Below, piece after piece: positions 1 through 7,387 of a stretch of DNA of 43,515 nt. The notes below the pieces were generated by a model. It did not search any database, had not been told where the DNA came from, and saw only the letters and a program-made list of their open reading frames with translations. Each line of letters begins with the position of its first letter. Position 1 is the stretch's first letter. This stretch comes from Acidimicrobiia bacterium (lineage in GTDB: Bacteria > Actinomycetota > Acidimicrobiia > IMCC26256 > PALSA-555), in the NCBI GenBank assembly GCA_040881685.1, contig JBBECS010000006.1:1-43515 (forward strand), read 5' to 3'. Position numbers and translations under genes: made by a program.

Positions 1-186
1 GCGACCGCGCTCCTCCTGCTCGCGGTGCGCGAGGGCCTCACGTCGCTCGTTGCGCCACTCGCGGCGCTGGGTCCTGCGTTCACGGTCGCCTGGGCGTGGA
101 TCGTGCTGAAGGAGCCGATCGCCCGTCTCCAGATCGCGGGCCTTGGTCTCGGTCTCGTCGGCTTGGCGCTCATCGCCGCCGGATAG
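1..186 (+). CDS. EamA/DMT-family transporter, C-terminal fragment
   Basis: The reading frame is open from base 1 to a TAG at 184-186 and gives the last 61 residues of a hydrophobic protein cut by the window edge. It shows two membrane segments: one rich in Ala/Leu/Val that ends in a short polar turn (IVLKEPIA), and a final Gly/Leu helix (LGLGLVGLALIAAG). The turn, with a charged Lys-Glu-Pro between the last two helices, is typical of the second EamA repeat in drug/metabolite transporters (the usual text is 'l.E.lt..q..G..li..Gv'). The inner-membrane export role is family knowledge and the substrate is unknown. Its end lies 39 bp from the convergent crotonase operon. Confidence 0.7.
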   Translation, partial: ATALLLLAVREGLTSLVAPLAALGPAFTVAWAWIVLKEPIARLQIAGLGLGLVGLALIAAG

Positions 187-225
187 AGAGACACACACCA
201 TGCCGACGAATCCGCACAGGGTGTT

Positions 226-1017
226 TCAGAGGCGCCCGGGACGCCGGAACTCCTCGGGCACCCATGCCGGGGACCGCTTCTCGACGAACGCGGCCATGCC
301 CTCGGCGACTTCGGCACCGCGCACCGACTCGTCGAAGCTGATGTGGTCGATCGCGCCATAGCGCGCGTTCAACATGCGCTTCACGGCACGGCGTGCCGCC
401 GGCGCAGTTTGGAGGATGTCGCCGACGGCTCGCTCAGTCTCTTCGGCGAGTTGGGCGTGAGGCACGACGCGCGCGACGAGCCCGTGACGCTCGGCTTCTT
501 CGGCCGACAGCCTCCGCCCCGTGAACAACAAGTCGCGCGCCAGGGCCATCCCGAGGTGCTCGGGGAGGATGGCGGCGTTGTAGGCGTCGGCGACGCCGCG
601 GTGAAGCTCGGGCGCGCCGAACGTCGCGCGGTCACTCGCGACGGCGAGGTCACACATGAGGGCGATGATGAGCCCGCCACCCATGCAGAGCCCGTTCACC
701 GAGGCGATGACCGGCTTCGGGCTGTTGCGGACCGCGTCGAAGGGCAAAACGCCCGAACCGAGCAGAGCCGCGTAGTCGACGTCACCCTCACCGTGCTCAC
801 CGCCGAGCTCCCCACCGGGAGCGAACACGTCACCAGTGCCGGTGATCACGAGAGCGTGCAGGCTGCTGGTGTTCGTGACGCGGTCGACCGCGCGCCGGAT
901 GCCGAAGTACATGTTGGCGGTGAGTGCATTGCGCCGTTGCGGACGGTCGATCGTGACCCACGCGACCGGACCGCGCTGCTCGAAGTGGAGGTACGGCGTG
1001 CCGAGGTCGACGGTCAT
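226..1017 (-). CDS. Enoyl-CoA hydratase/isomerase (crotonase family)
   Basis: A 263-residue crotonase-fold protein, close to the family's usual length. The N-terminal strand (WVTIDRPQRRNALT), the first oxyanion-hole loop (FAPGGELGG, an altered FxAGxD) and the second (NGLCMGGGL) are all visible. One catalytic Glu position is kept in GAPELHRG, but the loop that normally reads PGAGGT is VADAYNA, so hydratase chemistry is uncertain and it could be an isomerase or a CoA hydrolase. The ATG at 1017 overlaps the upstream PPOX stop by 4 nt (ATGA). It is therefore the last gene of a coupled operon with BKACE and two PPOX genes, and probably acts on an acyl-CoA in that pathway. Confidence 0.9.
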   Translation of the reverse strand: MTVDLGTPYLHFEQRGPVAWVTIDRPQRRNALTANMYFGIRRAVDRVTNTSSLHALVITGTGDVFAPGGELGGEHGEGDVDYAALLGSGVLPFDAVRNSPKPVIASVNGLCMGGGLIIALMCDLAVASDRATFGAPELHRGVADAYNAAILPEHLGMALARDLLFTGRRLSAEEAERHGLVARVVPHAQLAEETERAVGDILQTAPAARRAVKRMLNARYGAIDHISFDESVRGAEVAEGMAAFVEKRSPAWVPEEFRRPGRL

Positions 1018-1373
1018 TCCGGCCGCTCGCGGATCTTGGCGAAGTCGAAGCTCGTCACGTGCTCGCTCCGGACGATGACCGTGCCGTCATCACGCGGCTG
1101 GGCGCGTCCGTGCACTGACACACCGCGGATCTCGTAGTAGCTGGAACACGACTCCGCGGCGCAGCACACCCGGTCGTCGGCACCGATCGCGGCGAGCGCG
1201 GGAGAGCTCGCGTCGAGCGTCAGCAGCAGTGCGCGGTCTTCGTATCGGCAGCGCGCGATCGCGACCTCGGGCGCGCCGTCGGGATCGAGCGTCGCCAGCG
1301 CAACGTGCCGGCGCGTGCGGAGGAACTCGTCCACCTCACCCGGCGCCATGGTGATCGGCTCGCGCGGCGACAT
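1014..1373 (-). CDS. Pyridoxamine 5'-phosphate oxidase-like flavin/F420-binding protein
   Basis: A 119-residue split-barrel protein. The opening helix with FLRTRRHVALATLDPDGAP is the signature of the PPOX/FDOR family, in which small dimeric barrels bind FMN, F420, heme or a related cofactor. The C-terminal part (GVSVHGRAQ, then VTSFDFAKI) matches the strand order of the FDOR-B type. The cofactor and substrate cannot be read from the sequence. Its ATG at 1373 shares one base with the stop of the upstream paralogue (TGATG), and its own stop overlaps the crotonase start, so the genes are translationally coupled. The two adjacent PPOX proteins are only distantly similar to each other and could form a heterodimer. 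Confidence 0.85.
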   Translation of the reverse strand: MSPREPITMAPGEVDEFLRTRRHVALATLDPDGAPEVAIARCRYEDRALLLTLDASSPALAAIGADDRVCCAAESCSSYYEIRGVSVHGRAQPRDDGTVIVRSEHVTSFDFAKIRERPE

Positions 1374-1789
1374 CAGGCCAGGAAACCGACGCGGGTCGGC
1401 TCCACCCGGAACATGATCCGCTTGGCCGTGCCCACCCGGTCCGCGACCTTTCGCACGATGCCGCTCGAGACGCCGGCCGGGTTCACCGCCGGTCTCGTGT
1501 CGCCACCTGGGAGCGGCGTGCCCGGTGCCATGAGCTCCGCGGTGCCGTGCACGACGACCGCGGGTGGCACGAGGTCGTCGTCACCACCGAGGACGAGACA
1601 GCACACCCTCGGGTCGCGCTCGATGTTCCGGGTCTTGGCGCTCTTGCGGTAGGTGTTGAACCAGAGGGCGCCCTCGCGCCACAGCGCGAGCATCGGGTGC
1701 ACGGTGGGGGATCCATCGTCGCGCAAGGTCACGAGCATCGTGCGCGTGTGGGTGGCGAGAAACTCGTCGATCTCCTGCGACACGCTCAC
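1373..1789 (-). CDS. PPOX-class F420-dependent oxidoreductase-like protein
   Basis: A 138-residue split-barrel protein. The motif TRTMLVTLRDDGSPTVHPML, followed by LWFNTYRKSAKTRNIERDPRVCCLV, is characteristic of F420-dependent FDOR-A/B proteins: the 'S.K.rNi..dPrv' stretch contacts the cofactor phosphates in the family. The start is a GTG at 1789 whose GTGA overlaps the stop of the BKACE gene by 4 nt. Within the operon it probably carries out a two-electron reduction on the same substrate handled by BKACE and the crotonase. The assignment to F420 rather than FMN is inference. Confidence 0.88.
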   Translation of the reverse strand: MSVSQEIDEFLATHTRTMLVTLRDDGSPTVHPMLALWREGALWFNTYRKSAKTRNIERDPRVCCLVLGGDDDLVPPAVVVHGTAELMAPGTPLPGGDTRPAVNPAGVSSGIVRKVADRVGTAKRIMFRVEPTRVGFLA

Positions 1790-2670
1790 CGGCGCGGTCC
1801 GCCGAAGCGTGCGCGGACGTGGTCGACCGTCGCGATCCGACGACCGAGCGATCGAGCGAGCTCGGCGATCTGTTGCACGCGCTCGAGGTTGCTCGGCGGG
1901 TAGTCAGGATCGGTGGGATTGTCACCGACGCCGACGCGAACGTGCCCGCCGTGGGTGATGCACCAGGTGAGGCACGTCATCGCGTCGGCGTAGTTCACGC
2001 CGTAGGGAAGGAACAGCCACTCGCAATCGAGATCGTCGGGGAGCATGTCGACGTACGCCTGGAGGAACCGCGGCTCGGGCGGAAACCCGAATGGGCGCTC
2101 CTCGCTCATGAAGAACTTCAGGAGCATCGGCCTGACGTAGTGACCCATGCGCCACGCGGCAATCGCGCTCCGAACGCCTCCCGGCTCGAAGACGTCGTGT
2201 GACACCCACAGGTCGTACTCGCGGCACACGTCCAGCTGGTACAGCAGTGACGCGTGGGACTGGAGCAGCACGTACTCGCCACCCACGAACGTCTTGGCGC
2301 TCCAATCAGGGGCCGAGATGTTCGCCGACCCGGAGATCACCGGGCCGATCTCGAGGGGTGCGGTCTCGAACTCGGCCAGCGAGACCACGTGCCGATACGT
2401 CTCTTCCAGCCCGGCGGGGACATACGTGGGGTAGCAGAGGGCGTCGGTTCGCTCGCGCACGGCCGCAAAGATCTCGCGGTAGAGGTCGCCGTCGTTGTAG
2501 CGGGTGCGGCCGGTCTCCGGGTCGCGCGCGTGAAGGTGGAACACCGAGGCGCCCGCCTCGACGCACGCGGCGATGTCCTCACCGATCTCCGCGGGGGTGA
2601 TGGGGACGTGCGGATTCTGCTCCCGGGTCACGTCCTCGTTGACCCCGACCGCGATGATCAGCTCGTCCAC
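1786..2670 (-). CDS. Beta-keto acid cleavage enzyme (BKACE, DUF849)
   Basis: A 294-residue TIM-barrel protein of the 3-keto-5-aminohexanoate cleavage (Kce) family. Members condense a beta-keto acid with acetyl-CoA and cleave it to acetoacetate and a new CoA ester, using a divalent metal. The metal-binding HLHARD (His45 and His47) is intact, preceded by the usual PITPAEIGEDIAACVEAGA helix, and the C-terminal VGVGDNP loop is present. The GTG start at 2670 follows a TAGAAC hexamer (2683-2678) by 7 nt, so the mRNA is almost leaderless. It is the first gene of the operon with two PPOX genes and a crotonase. The substrate is not predictable by eye. Confidence 0.9.
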   Translation of the reverse strand: MDELIIAVGVNEDVTREQNPHVPITPAEIGEDIAACVEAGASVFHLHARDPETGRTRYNDGDLYREIFAAVRERTDALCYPTYVPAGLEETYRHVVSLAEFETAPLEIGPVISGSANISAPDWSAKTFVGGEYVLLQSHASLLYQLDVCREYDLWVSHDVFEPGGVRSAIAAWRMGHYVRPMLLKFFMSEERPFGFPPEPRFLQAYVDMLPDDLDCEWLFLPYGVNYADAMTCLTWCITHGGHVRVGVGDNPTDPDYPPSNLERVQQIAELARSLGRRIATVDHVRARFGGPRR

Positions 2671-2731
2671 GACGGTCGTTCTAGCCGAAGGCTCACATCG
2701 GATTCACACGAACTGCTCGTACGCTGGTCGG
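2671..2731. promoter_or_regulatory. Divergent promoter region with PhoP/OmpR-like direct repeat
   Basis: This 61-bp spacer separates the BKACE operon from the response regulator. The leftward -10 is TAGAAC at 2683-2678. The rightward -10 is TACGCT at 2720-2725, exactly 6 nt before the ATG at 2732. Between them TCACATC (2693-2699) and TCACACG (2704-2710) form two 7-bp half-sites with a 4-bp gap. That is the 11-bp spacing of OmpR/PhoP tandem sites (mycobacterial PhoP prefers TCACAGC repeats). The repeat covers about -39 to -22 of the rightward promoter and also touches the leftward -35 zone. Autoregulation, and control of the BKACE operon, are inferences. Confidence 0.6.
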
Positions 2732-3409
2732 ATGCGGGTGTTGGTGGTCGAGGACGAGATGCGCATGGCCGAGCTTCTTGAACAGGGGCTGCGCGAGGAG
2801 GGCCATGCAGTGGATGTGGCCCGCGACGGCACCGACGCGCTCTGGCTGGGAACCGAAAACGAATACGACGCCATCGTCCTGGACGTGATGTTGCCAGGGA
2901 TGGACGGGTTCGAGGTCTGTCGCAACCTGCGCGAAGCGGGGAGGTGGTCGCCCGTGATCATGCTCACGGCCCGCGACGCGGTCGACGATCGCGTTCGTGG
3001 GCTCGACGCGGGGGCCGACGACTACCTCATGAAGCCCTTCAGTTTTGCGGAGCTCGCGGCGCGCGTGCGCTCATTGGTGCGGCGCCCGAGCGGTGCGCGA
3101 CCGGTCGTGGTTGAGGTCGGCGACCTCCGGCTCGACCCCGCGACGCACCGATCATGGCGCGGGGACGCCGAGATCGCGCTCTCGCCCAAGGAGATGGCGC
3201 TGCTCGAGCTGTTGATGCGCCGGCCGGGTGAGGTGGTCACCCGGACCGCGATCCTGGAGCACGTCTGGGACTTCGCGTACGACGGCCTCTCCAACGTCGC
3301 CGACCAGTACATCGCCTACCTGCGTAAGAAGATTGACCGCCCGTTTGGTCGAGCCGACATCGAGACCGTGCGCGGCGCTGGATACCGGCTGCGGGCCCCG
3401 GACGCTTGA
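2732..3409 (+). CDS. OmpR/PhoB-family response regulator
   Basis: A 225-residue two-domain regulator. The receiver domain has the acidic pocket VEDE, phospho-acceptor Asp51 (IVLDVMLPGMDGF), the Thr in MLTARD and Lys in LMKPFS. Residues from about 125 form a winged-helix DNA-binding domain (LSPKEMALLELLMRRPGEVVTR, ending in VRGAGYRL). An in-frame upstream extension exists, but the ATG at 2732 starts the conserved MRVLVVEDE and lies exactly 6 nt after TACGCT, so a leaderless start here is well supported. The histidine kinase follows after 3 nt. A tandem TCACA-type repeat just upstream is a likely binding site for this protein. Confidence 0.95.
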   Translation: MRVLVVEDEMRMAELLEQGLREEGHAVDVARDGTDALWLGTENEYDAIVLDVMLPGMDGFEVCRNLREAGRWSPVIMLTARDAVDDRVRGLDAGADDYLMKPFSFAELAARVRSLVRRPSGARPVVVEVGDLRLDPATHRSWRGDAEIALSPKEMALLELLMRRPGEVVTRTAILEHVWDFAYDGLSNVADQYIAYLRKKIDRPFGRADIETVRGAGYRLRAPDA

Positions 3410-3412
3410 CCC

Positions 3413-4792
3413 GTGCCGATCCGGATCCGGCTCGCGCTGGGCTTTGCCGTTGCCGCTCTCATCATCTTCGGCGTCAGCGGCGTGCTCTTCGAGCGGTCGT
3501 TTCGCAACGGGGTCGAGAAGTCGCTCGATCCGGGACTCCGCGCGCAGACCGACACGCTCGCGCGCGCCTTGCACGCTTCAGGTGGCGCTGACGTCGGTCT
3601 CAACGAAGCCAGCACGACCGCGCTCGTGCGCACGCGCGAGCTCGTCGCCCAGGTTCTCGACGGGCAGGGCCGCCTCCTCGAGACCACTCGCGAAGCGGGA
3701 GCACGACGCATCGTGACCCGCGCCGAGGCGAGCCGCGCGACCGAGACGACGATCTTCGTGCAGGAGGGCATCGACCGCGAGCGGGAGCCGTTCCGACTCC
3801 TTGCTCGAGCAACCGACACGAGCGGCGGCACGCGCATCGTCGTTGTCGGGACCTCACTCGAAGCCACGAACGAGGCCGTCGATCGCGTCGATGACGCGCT
3901 GCTTTTCGGTGGTATCGCCGTCGTGATCGTCGCCGGCGCCGGGGCCTGGGTGCTCGCGGGCGCGGCGCTCCGACCGGTCGAGCGCATGCGCCGCCAAGCC
4001 GCTGCGATCTCCGAACGCGATCCTTCTCCCCAGCTTCCCGTTCCGGCGACGCGTGACGAGCTCGCCGCGCTGGGCTCGACGTTGAACGACTTGCTGGCAC
4101 GGTTGCGCAGTGCGCTCGAACGGGAGCGACAGTTCGTTGCTGACGCCGGGCACGAGCTGCGGACGCCCCTGGCGATCCTGCGCACGGAGCTGGAGCTCGC
4201 GAGCCGTCGGCCCCGCTCACACGACGAGCTGATGGCAACCGTGATCGCGGCGCAGCGCGAGACCGAACGCATCGCACGCCTCACCGATGAGCTGCTGTTC
4301 CTGGCGTCCACCGACGACGCTCCCGCAGTGCCACGCTCCGGTGCGTCAATCTCGCCGATCCTCGAGGAGGCGGTCGCCTCGCTCGAGGCCGAAGCTGATG
4401 AACGGTCGGTGCGCGTCGAGCTCGATGCCGACCGATCGATCGAGGCATCGGTGGCGCCCGCGCTGTTGCGACGCGCCGTCGAGAACCTGCTCGAGAACGC
4501 GCTGCGCTACGCGCCGGAAGGGTCGACCGTGCTGACCCGCCTCCGTCATACGAACGGCCAGGTGGTCGTGGACGTGCTCGACGACGGCCCCGGGTTCCCT
4601 CAGGACTTCCTCGCGCACGCGTTCGAGCGCTTTCGCCGCGCTGACGATGCCCGCTCGCGGGGTTCCGGTGGTACCGGCCTGGGCCTCGCGATCGTGGCCG
4701 CGGTCGCCCGCGCGCACGGCGGGGAAGCTGTTGCGGCGAATCGGCCCGACGGCGGTGCGGCCGTGGGCATCCGCATTCCCGCGCCAGCCTGA
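3413..4792 (+). CDS. Sensor histidine kinase, partner of the upstream regulator
   Basis: A 459-residue membrane kinase. TM1 is at about 8-25, an extracytoplasmic sensor loop runs to about 160, TM2 at about 163-185, then a HAMP linker (LRPVERMRRQA). The DHp H-box is DAGHELRTPLAI, with His247 as phospho-acceptor. The ATP-binding domain has the N-box (ENLLENALRYAP), G1 (DDGPGF), F-box (FERFRR) and G2 (GTGLGLAI). All catalytic motifs are intact. The start is a GTG 3 nt after the response regulator stop, so the two are co-transcribed. The signal is unknown, and the sensor loop has no family I recognise. TCACATC recurs right after the stop (4794-4800). Confidence 0.94.
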   Translation: MPIRIRLALGFAVAALIIFGVSGVLFERSFRNGVEKSLDPGLRAQTDTLARALHASGGADVGLNEASTTALVRTRELVAQVLDGQGRLLETTREAGARRIVTRAEASRATETTIFVQEGIDREREPFRLLARATDTSGGTRIVVVGTSLEATNEAVDRVDDALLFGGIAVVIVAGAGAWVLAGAALRPVERMRRQAAAISERDPSPQLPVPATRDELAALGSTLNDLLARLRSALERERQFVADAGHELRTPLAILRTELELASRRPRSHDELMATVIAAQRETERIARLTDELLFLASTDDAPAVPRSGASISPILEEAVASLEAEADERSVRVELDADRSIEASVAPALLRRAVENLLENALRYAPEGSTVLTRLRHTNGQVVVDVLDDGPGFPQDFLAHAFERFRRADDARSRGSGGTGLGLAIVAAVARAHGGEAVAANRPDGGAAVGIRIPAPA

Positions 4793-4884
4793 CTCACATC
4801 TTCGACTCACGGGGCACCAACCTTCGAAAGCGCATGGTGCGAGTGCGGCCCCAACTGGGGCGGACACCCCCAGCGACCGTTCGG

Positions 4885-5862
4885 TCAGGGCTCGATCTCG
4901 TCGACAAGCCCCCACGCCAGCGCGGTCAACGCGTCGATCGGGCGCTGCGAGAGGGCCAACCGCGCGGTGCGGTGACGACCGATCCGGCGCGGCAGGCTCA
5001 CCGTCCCCCCAGCCCCGGGGATCAGGCCCATCCCCACTTCGGGGAGCGCGATCACCGTGTCGGCATGAGCGACGACTCGGCTCGCGAACGCCGGCAGCTC
5101 GATCCCGGACCCGAGACACGATCCGTGGATGCGCGCGGTCACACGGTCGGCCATCGCGGCGAGAGCGCGGCCGGCGTTACGCGCCAACCGGACGAGATGT
5201 GCGGTGGCTGGATCGGGACGCGTCCCGAACTCGTCCAAGTCGCCGCCACTACAGAAGGACGGCCCGTCGCCCGCGAGCACGACCTCGGCGATCGAAGGGT
5301 CGTTGGCGGCGATGGCCAACGCATCCAACAGCTCGTCGCGCATGCGCGCGTCGAACGCGTTGTGGACGTCGGGCCGTGAGAGCGTCACGAGAAGGCGCTC
5401 GCCGATCCGCTCGGTGCGAACGGCGGGTTGAGTGTCATCCGGTCGCGCACGAACAGGTGTTGCCGCGCGCCACGTCGCGAACTCGGGTCCACCCTGGAGT
5501 GCCGAGTAGACCGAGGACTCAGCCGCCAGGCCGTCACCCAGGGTCCGACCGAGAGACCCCCGCAGCAGGATCGCCAACGACGTCGCCGTATGGGGGTGCG
5601 AATGGACGGTCTCGAGCACGGCGTCCAACGCGGGTTCGCCGGGCTCGAGCACGACGTCACAGAGATCGCCGATCGCCGACTGCGAGCCGCCGACACCGAC
5701 CACCACGCACGGGAGCGAGGCCATCGCGTCGCCGAGCGCGGTGGAATCGGGGATCGAATCGGTCGTTGCGAGCTCCACCACCACGGCGCCACCGAGCGGG
5801 TGACCGAGCGCGTCGGCGGCGTACGGCGAGCGGAGGGCGTCGAGGAACTCGGCCTCGTCCAA
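4885..5862 (-). CDS. Enoyl-CoA hydratase/isomerase with extra N-terminal domain
   Basis: A 325-residue protein whose second half (from about residue 130) is a full crotonase core: LSRPDVHNAF, first oxyanion loop FCSGGDLDEF, second loop HGSCLGSGIELPAFA, and the catalytic region LPEVGMGLIPGAGGTVSLPRRIG. The first 125 residues look like a degenerate crotonase-type N-terminal half without active-site loops, an arrangement I associate with some actinobacterial crotonase paralogues. The start appears to be a TTG at 5862, 8 nt after TAGAGT (5876-5871). It is divergent from another crotonase and convergent with the histidine kinase gene across a 92-bp spacer that holds only a weak GCCCC/GGGGC hairpin. 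Confidence 0.88.
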   Translation of the reverse strand: MDEAEFLDALRSPYAADALGHPLGGAVVVELATTDSIPDSTALGDAMASLPCVVVGVGGSQSAIGDLCDVVLEPGEPALDAVLETVHSHPHTATSLAILLRGSLGRTLGDGLAAESSVYSALQGGPEFATWRAATPVRARPDDTQPAVRTERIGERLLVTLSRPDVHNAFDARMRDELLDALAIAANDPSIAEVVLAGDGPSFCSGGDLDEFGTRPDPATAHLVRLARNAGRALAAMADRVTARIHGSCLGSGIELPAFASRVVAHADTVIALPEVGMGLIPGAGGTVSLPRRIGRHRTARLALSQRPIDALTALAWGLVDEIEP

Positions 5863-5915
5863 GGAGAGCGACTCTAGAAGCAGGCGACCGGGCTCAGCAT
5901 GTAGGTTGCGCGTCC
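5863..5915. promoter_or_regulatory. Divergent promoters between two crotonase genes
   Basis: The 53-bp spacer carries a leftward -10, TAGAGT at 5876-5871, and a rightward -10, TAGGTT at 5902-5907. Each is 8 nt before a TTG start codon in the same CCTTGG context (TTG at 5862 on the minus strand and at 5916 on the plus strand). The -35 regions overlap, so the two promoters probably interfere or share a regulator. No clear operator palindrome is visible. The TTG starts are inferred from this placement. Confidence 0.45.
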
Positions 5916-6707
5916 TTGGCCGCGAAGCGATCGAACAGCATCTCGGTCGATGTGACCGATCACGTGGCCACGGTCACGCTCGACCGCCCACCGGTGAACG
6001 CGGTCGATCGCCCGACATTCGACGAGATCCGAGACGCGTTCACGTCGTTCAACCAGAACCGAGACGTTCGGATTGCGATCTTCACTGCCGTCGGTGAACG
6101 CGCGTTCATGGCCGGGGTCGACCTGCGCGCCGTCGACGAGCCACTCGTGGATCCGCCACCTACCCGAATCACCGATCCCGGGAGTGCAGCGCGCGACGCC
6201 ATGTGGTCGATCACCGATTGCGCCGTGCCTGTGATCGGTGCGATCAACGGTCCCGCGCTCGGCGCAGGGCTCGCGTTCGCGGCGTGCTGCGACCTGTTGA
6301 TCGCTGCCGACAATGCCACCTTTGGGACGACGGAGATCAACGTGGGCCTCCTCGGGGCCAGCTCGCACCTCTCGATGCTGGTCGGACGGCACAAGGCGCG
6401 CGAGATGTTCTTCACGGGCGAAGTTGTCCCGGCCGACGAGCTGTACCGGCTTGGCGCGCTGCGCGCTGTCGTGCCCCATGCGGAGCTCATGCCCACGGCG
6501 CGAGCGCTCGCCGAGTCGCTGGCGGCCAAGAGCCCGATCGCCCTCCGCCTGGCCAAGGAAGCGATGAACCGCGTCGAGCATCTCCCGCTCAAAGAGGGCT
6601 ACCGAACCGAGCAGGAGTACACCGGGCGTCTCCAGCGCTTCGAGGACGCGGCCGAAGCCCGACAGGCCTATCTCGAGAAGCGCGACCCCGACTGGAAATG
6701 GCGCTAG
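5916..6707 (+). CDS. Enoyl-CoA hydratase/isomerase (crotonase family)
   Basis: A 263-residue crotonase. The motifs are VATVTLDRPPVNAVDRPTF, first oxyanion loop FMAGVDLRAVDE, second loop INGPALGAGLAFAACCDLLIA, and GTTEINVGLLGASSHLSMLVG in the catalytic segment, where Glu is kept but the usual PGxGGT is LGASSH. Function as a hydratase versus an isomerase is open. I prefer the TTG at 5916, shortly after TAGGTT (5902-5907). A GTG at 5952 is the alternative and would remove only 12 residues before the core. Its TAG stop lies in a CTAG shared with the stop of the convergent ferredoxin gene. Confidence 0.87.
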   Translation: MAAKRSNSISVDVTDHVATVTLDRPPVNAVDRPTFDEIRDAFTSFNQNRDVRIAIFTAVGERAFMAGVDLRAVDEPLVDPPPTRITDPGSAARDAMWSITDCAVPVIGAINGPALGAGLAFAACCDLLIAADNATFGTTEINVGLLGASSHLSMLVGRHKAREMFFTGEVVPADELYRLGALRAVVPHAELMPTARALAESLAAKSPIALRLAKEAMNRVEHLPLKEGYRTEQEYTGRLQRFEDAAEARQAYLEKRDPDWKWR

Positions 6708-6895
6708 TCGTCGACGGTGATCGCCGACTCGGGGCAGTTCGCGGCGGCGGTGCGCGCTTGGTCGCGGAGGTGCTCGGGAACGTCGGCCGCGATCACCACG
6801 GAATGGCCGTCGTCGTCGGGTTCGAACACTTCCGGTGCGAGCGAGTAGCAGCGCCCATGACCCGTGCACGCGGCAGCGTCGACGGTCACCTTCAT
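6704..6895 (-). CDS. Ferredoxin, 3Fe-4S type (P450 redox-partner class)
   Basis: A 63-residue acidic ferredoxin with CTGHGRC (Cys10, His13, Cys16) and a distal ANCPESAI (Cys54). Three Cys ligands with His in the fourth position is the pattern of actinobacterial ferredoxins that reduce cytochromes P450. Cluster type is inferred from that pattern. The ATG at 6895 is 9 nt after TAGAGT (6910-6905). No P450 is adjacent, but two are encoded in this window (22.0 and 31.7 kb). Its stop codon overlaps that of the crotonase in a CTAG. Confidence 0.93.
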   Translation of the reverse strand: MKVTVDAAACTGHGRCYSLAPEVFEPDDDGHSVVIAADVPEHLRDQARTAAANCPESAITVDD

Positions 6896-6934
6896 CAGCG
6901 GGGCACTCTACCGGCGTCGCTCTAGGGTCTGGCG
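6896..6934. promoter_or_regulatory. Divergent promoters for ferredoxin and SnoaL-like gene
   Basis: In 39 bp there is a leftward -10, TAGAGT (6910-6905), and a rightward -10, TAGGGT (6923-6928). The latter is exactly 6 nt from the ATG at 6935, so transcription should start on the A of the start codon. The leftward one leaves a leader of about 3 nt. Confidence 0.5.
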
Positions 6935-7387
6935 ATGGACGCGTGGGAGATCGCCGCCCGCCTCGGTGTCGAGGACACGATCGCTCGGTACGCGCGGTGC
7001 GCGGACAGCGGTCGGTCTGCTGAGCTCGCCGACCTCTTCACGAATGACGGCGTGCTGGTCGTCGCTGGCGACGAGCGGCGGGGCCGGACGGCGATCACCG
7101 ACTACCTCGAAGGCAACAAGTCGAGCTTGGCGTCGAGCGCCTCGGGCGGCGGGCGCATCAGGCACCACGTGTCCTCGTTGCGCATCGACTTCCCGACCCA
7201 CGAGGAGGCGCGCGCCACGAGCTATTTCCTCGCGGTCACGGCGGCCGGTCCCGATCACTGGGGTGTGTACCGTGACCAGCTCGTGCTCGACGGCGACCGA
7301 TGGCGGTTCGCGCGACGCGAGGCGATCCCAGAGGGCTTCGCGTCTGGCGGCTGGCAGGGTACGGCGAATGCTGCGTCGCGCGACTAG
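6935..7387 (+). CDS. SnoaL-like / NTF2-fold protein
   Basis: A 150-residue cone-shaped alpha+beta protein. The N-terminal helix (LGVEDTIARYARCADSGRSAELADLFTNDGVLVVAG), a middle GRTAITDYL, and the late strands ending DQLVLDGDRWRFARREA are the usual SnoaL_4 layout (nuclear transport factor 2 superfamily). Members include polyketide cyclases, dehydratases and ring-hydroxylating small subunits, so the reaction is not predictable. The start is fixed by TAGGGT 6 nt upstream and there is no ribosome binding site. The TAG stop shares CTAG (7384-7387) with the stop of the convergent SDR gene. Confidence 0.85.
   Translation: MDAWEIAARLGVEDTIARYARCADSGRSAELADLFTNDGVLVVAGDERRGRTAITDYLEGNKSSLASSASGGGRIRHHVSSLRIDFPTHEEARATSYFLAVTAAGPDHWGVYRDQLVLDGDRWRFARREAIPEGFASGGWQGTANAASRD

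Noticed and set aside
4875-4886. Palindrome-like GACCGTTCGGTC near the crotonase stop
   Set aside because: It lies at the end of a coding sequence between convergent genes, so it is not placed to act as an operator. Its centre is imperfect.
4647-5915. A long N-terminal extension of the crotonase starting inside the histidine kinase gene
   Set aside because: The extra residues are Arg/Pro-rich and overlap two real genes. The crotonase core begins at about 5916.
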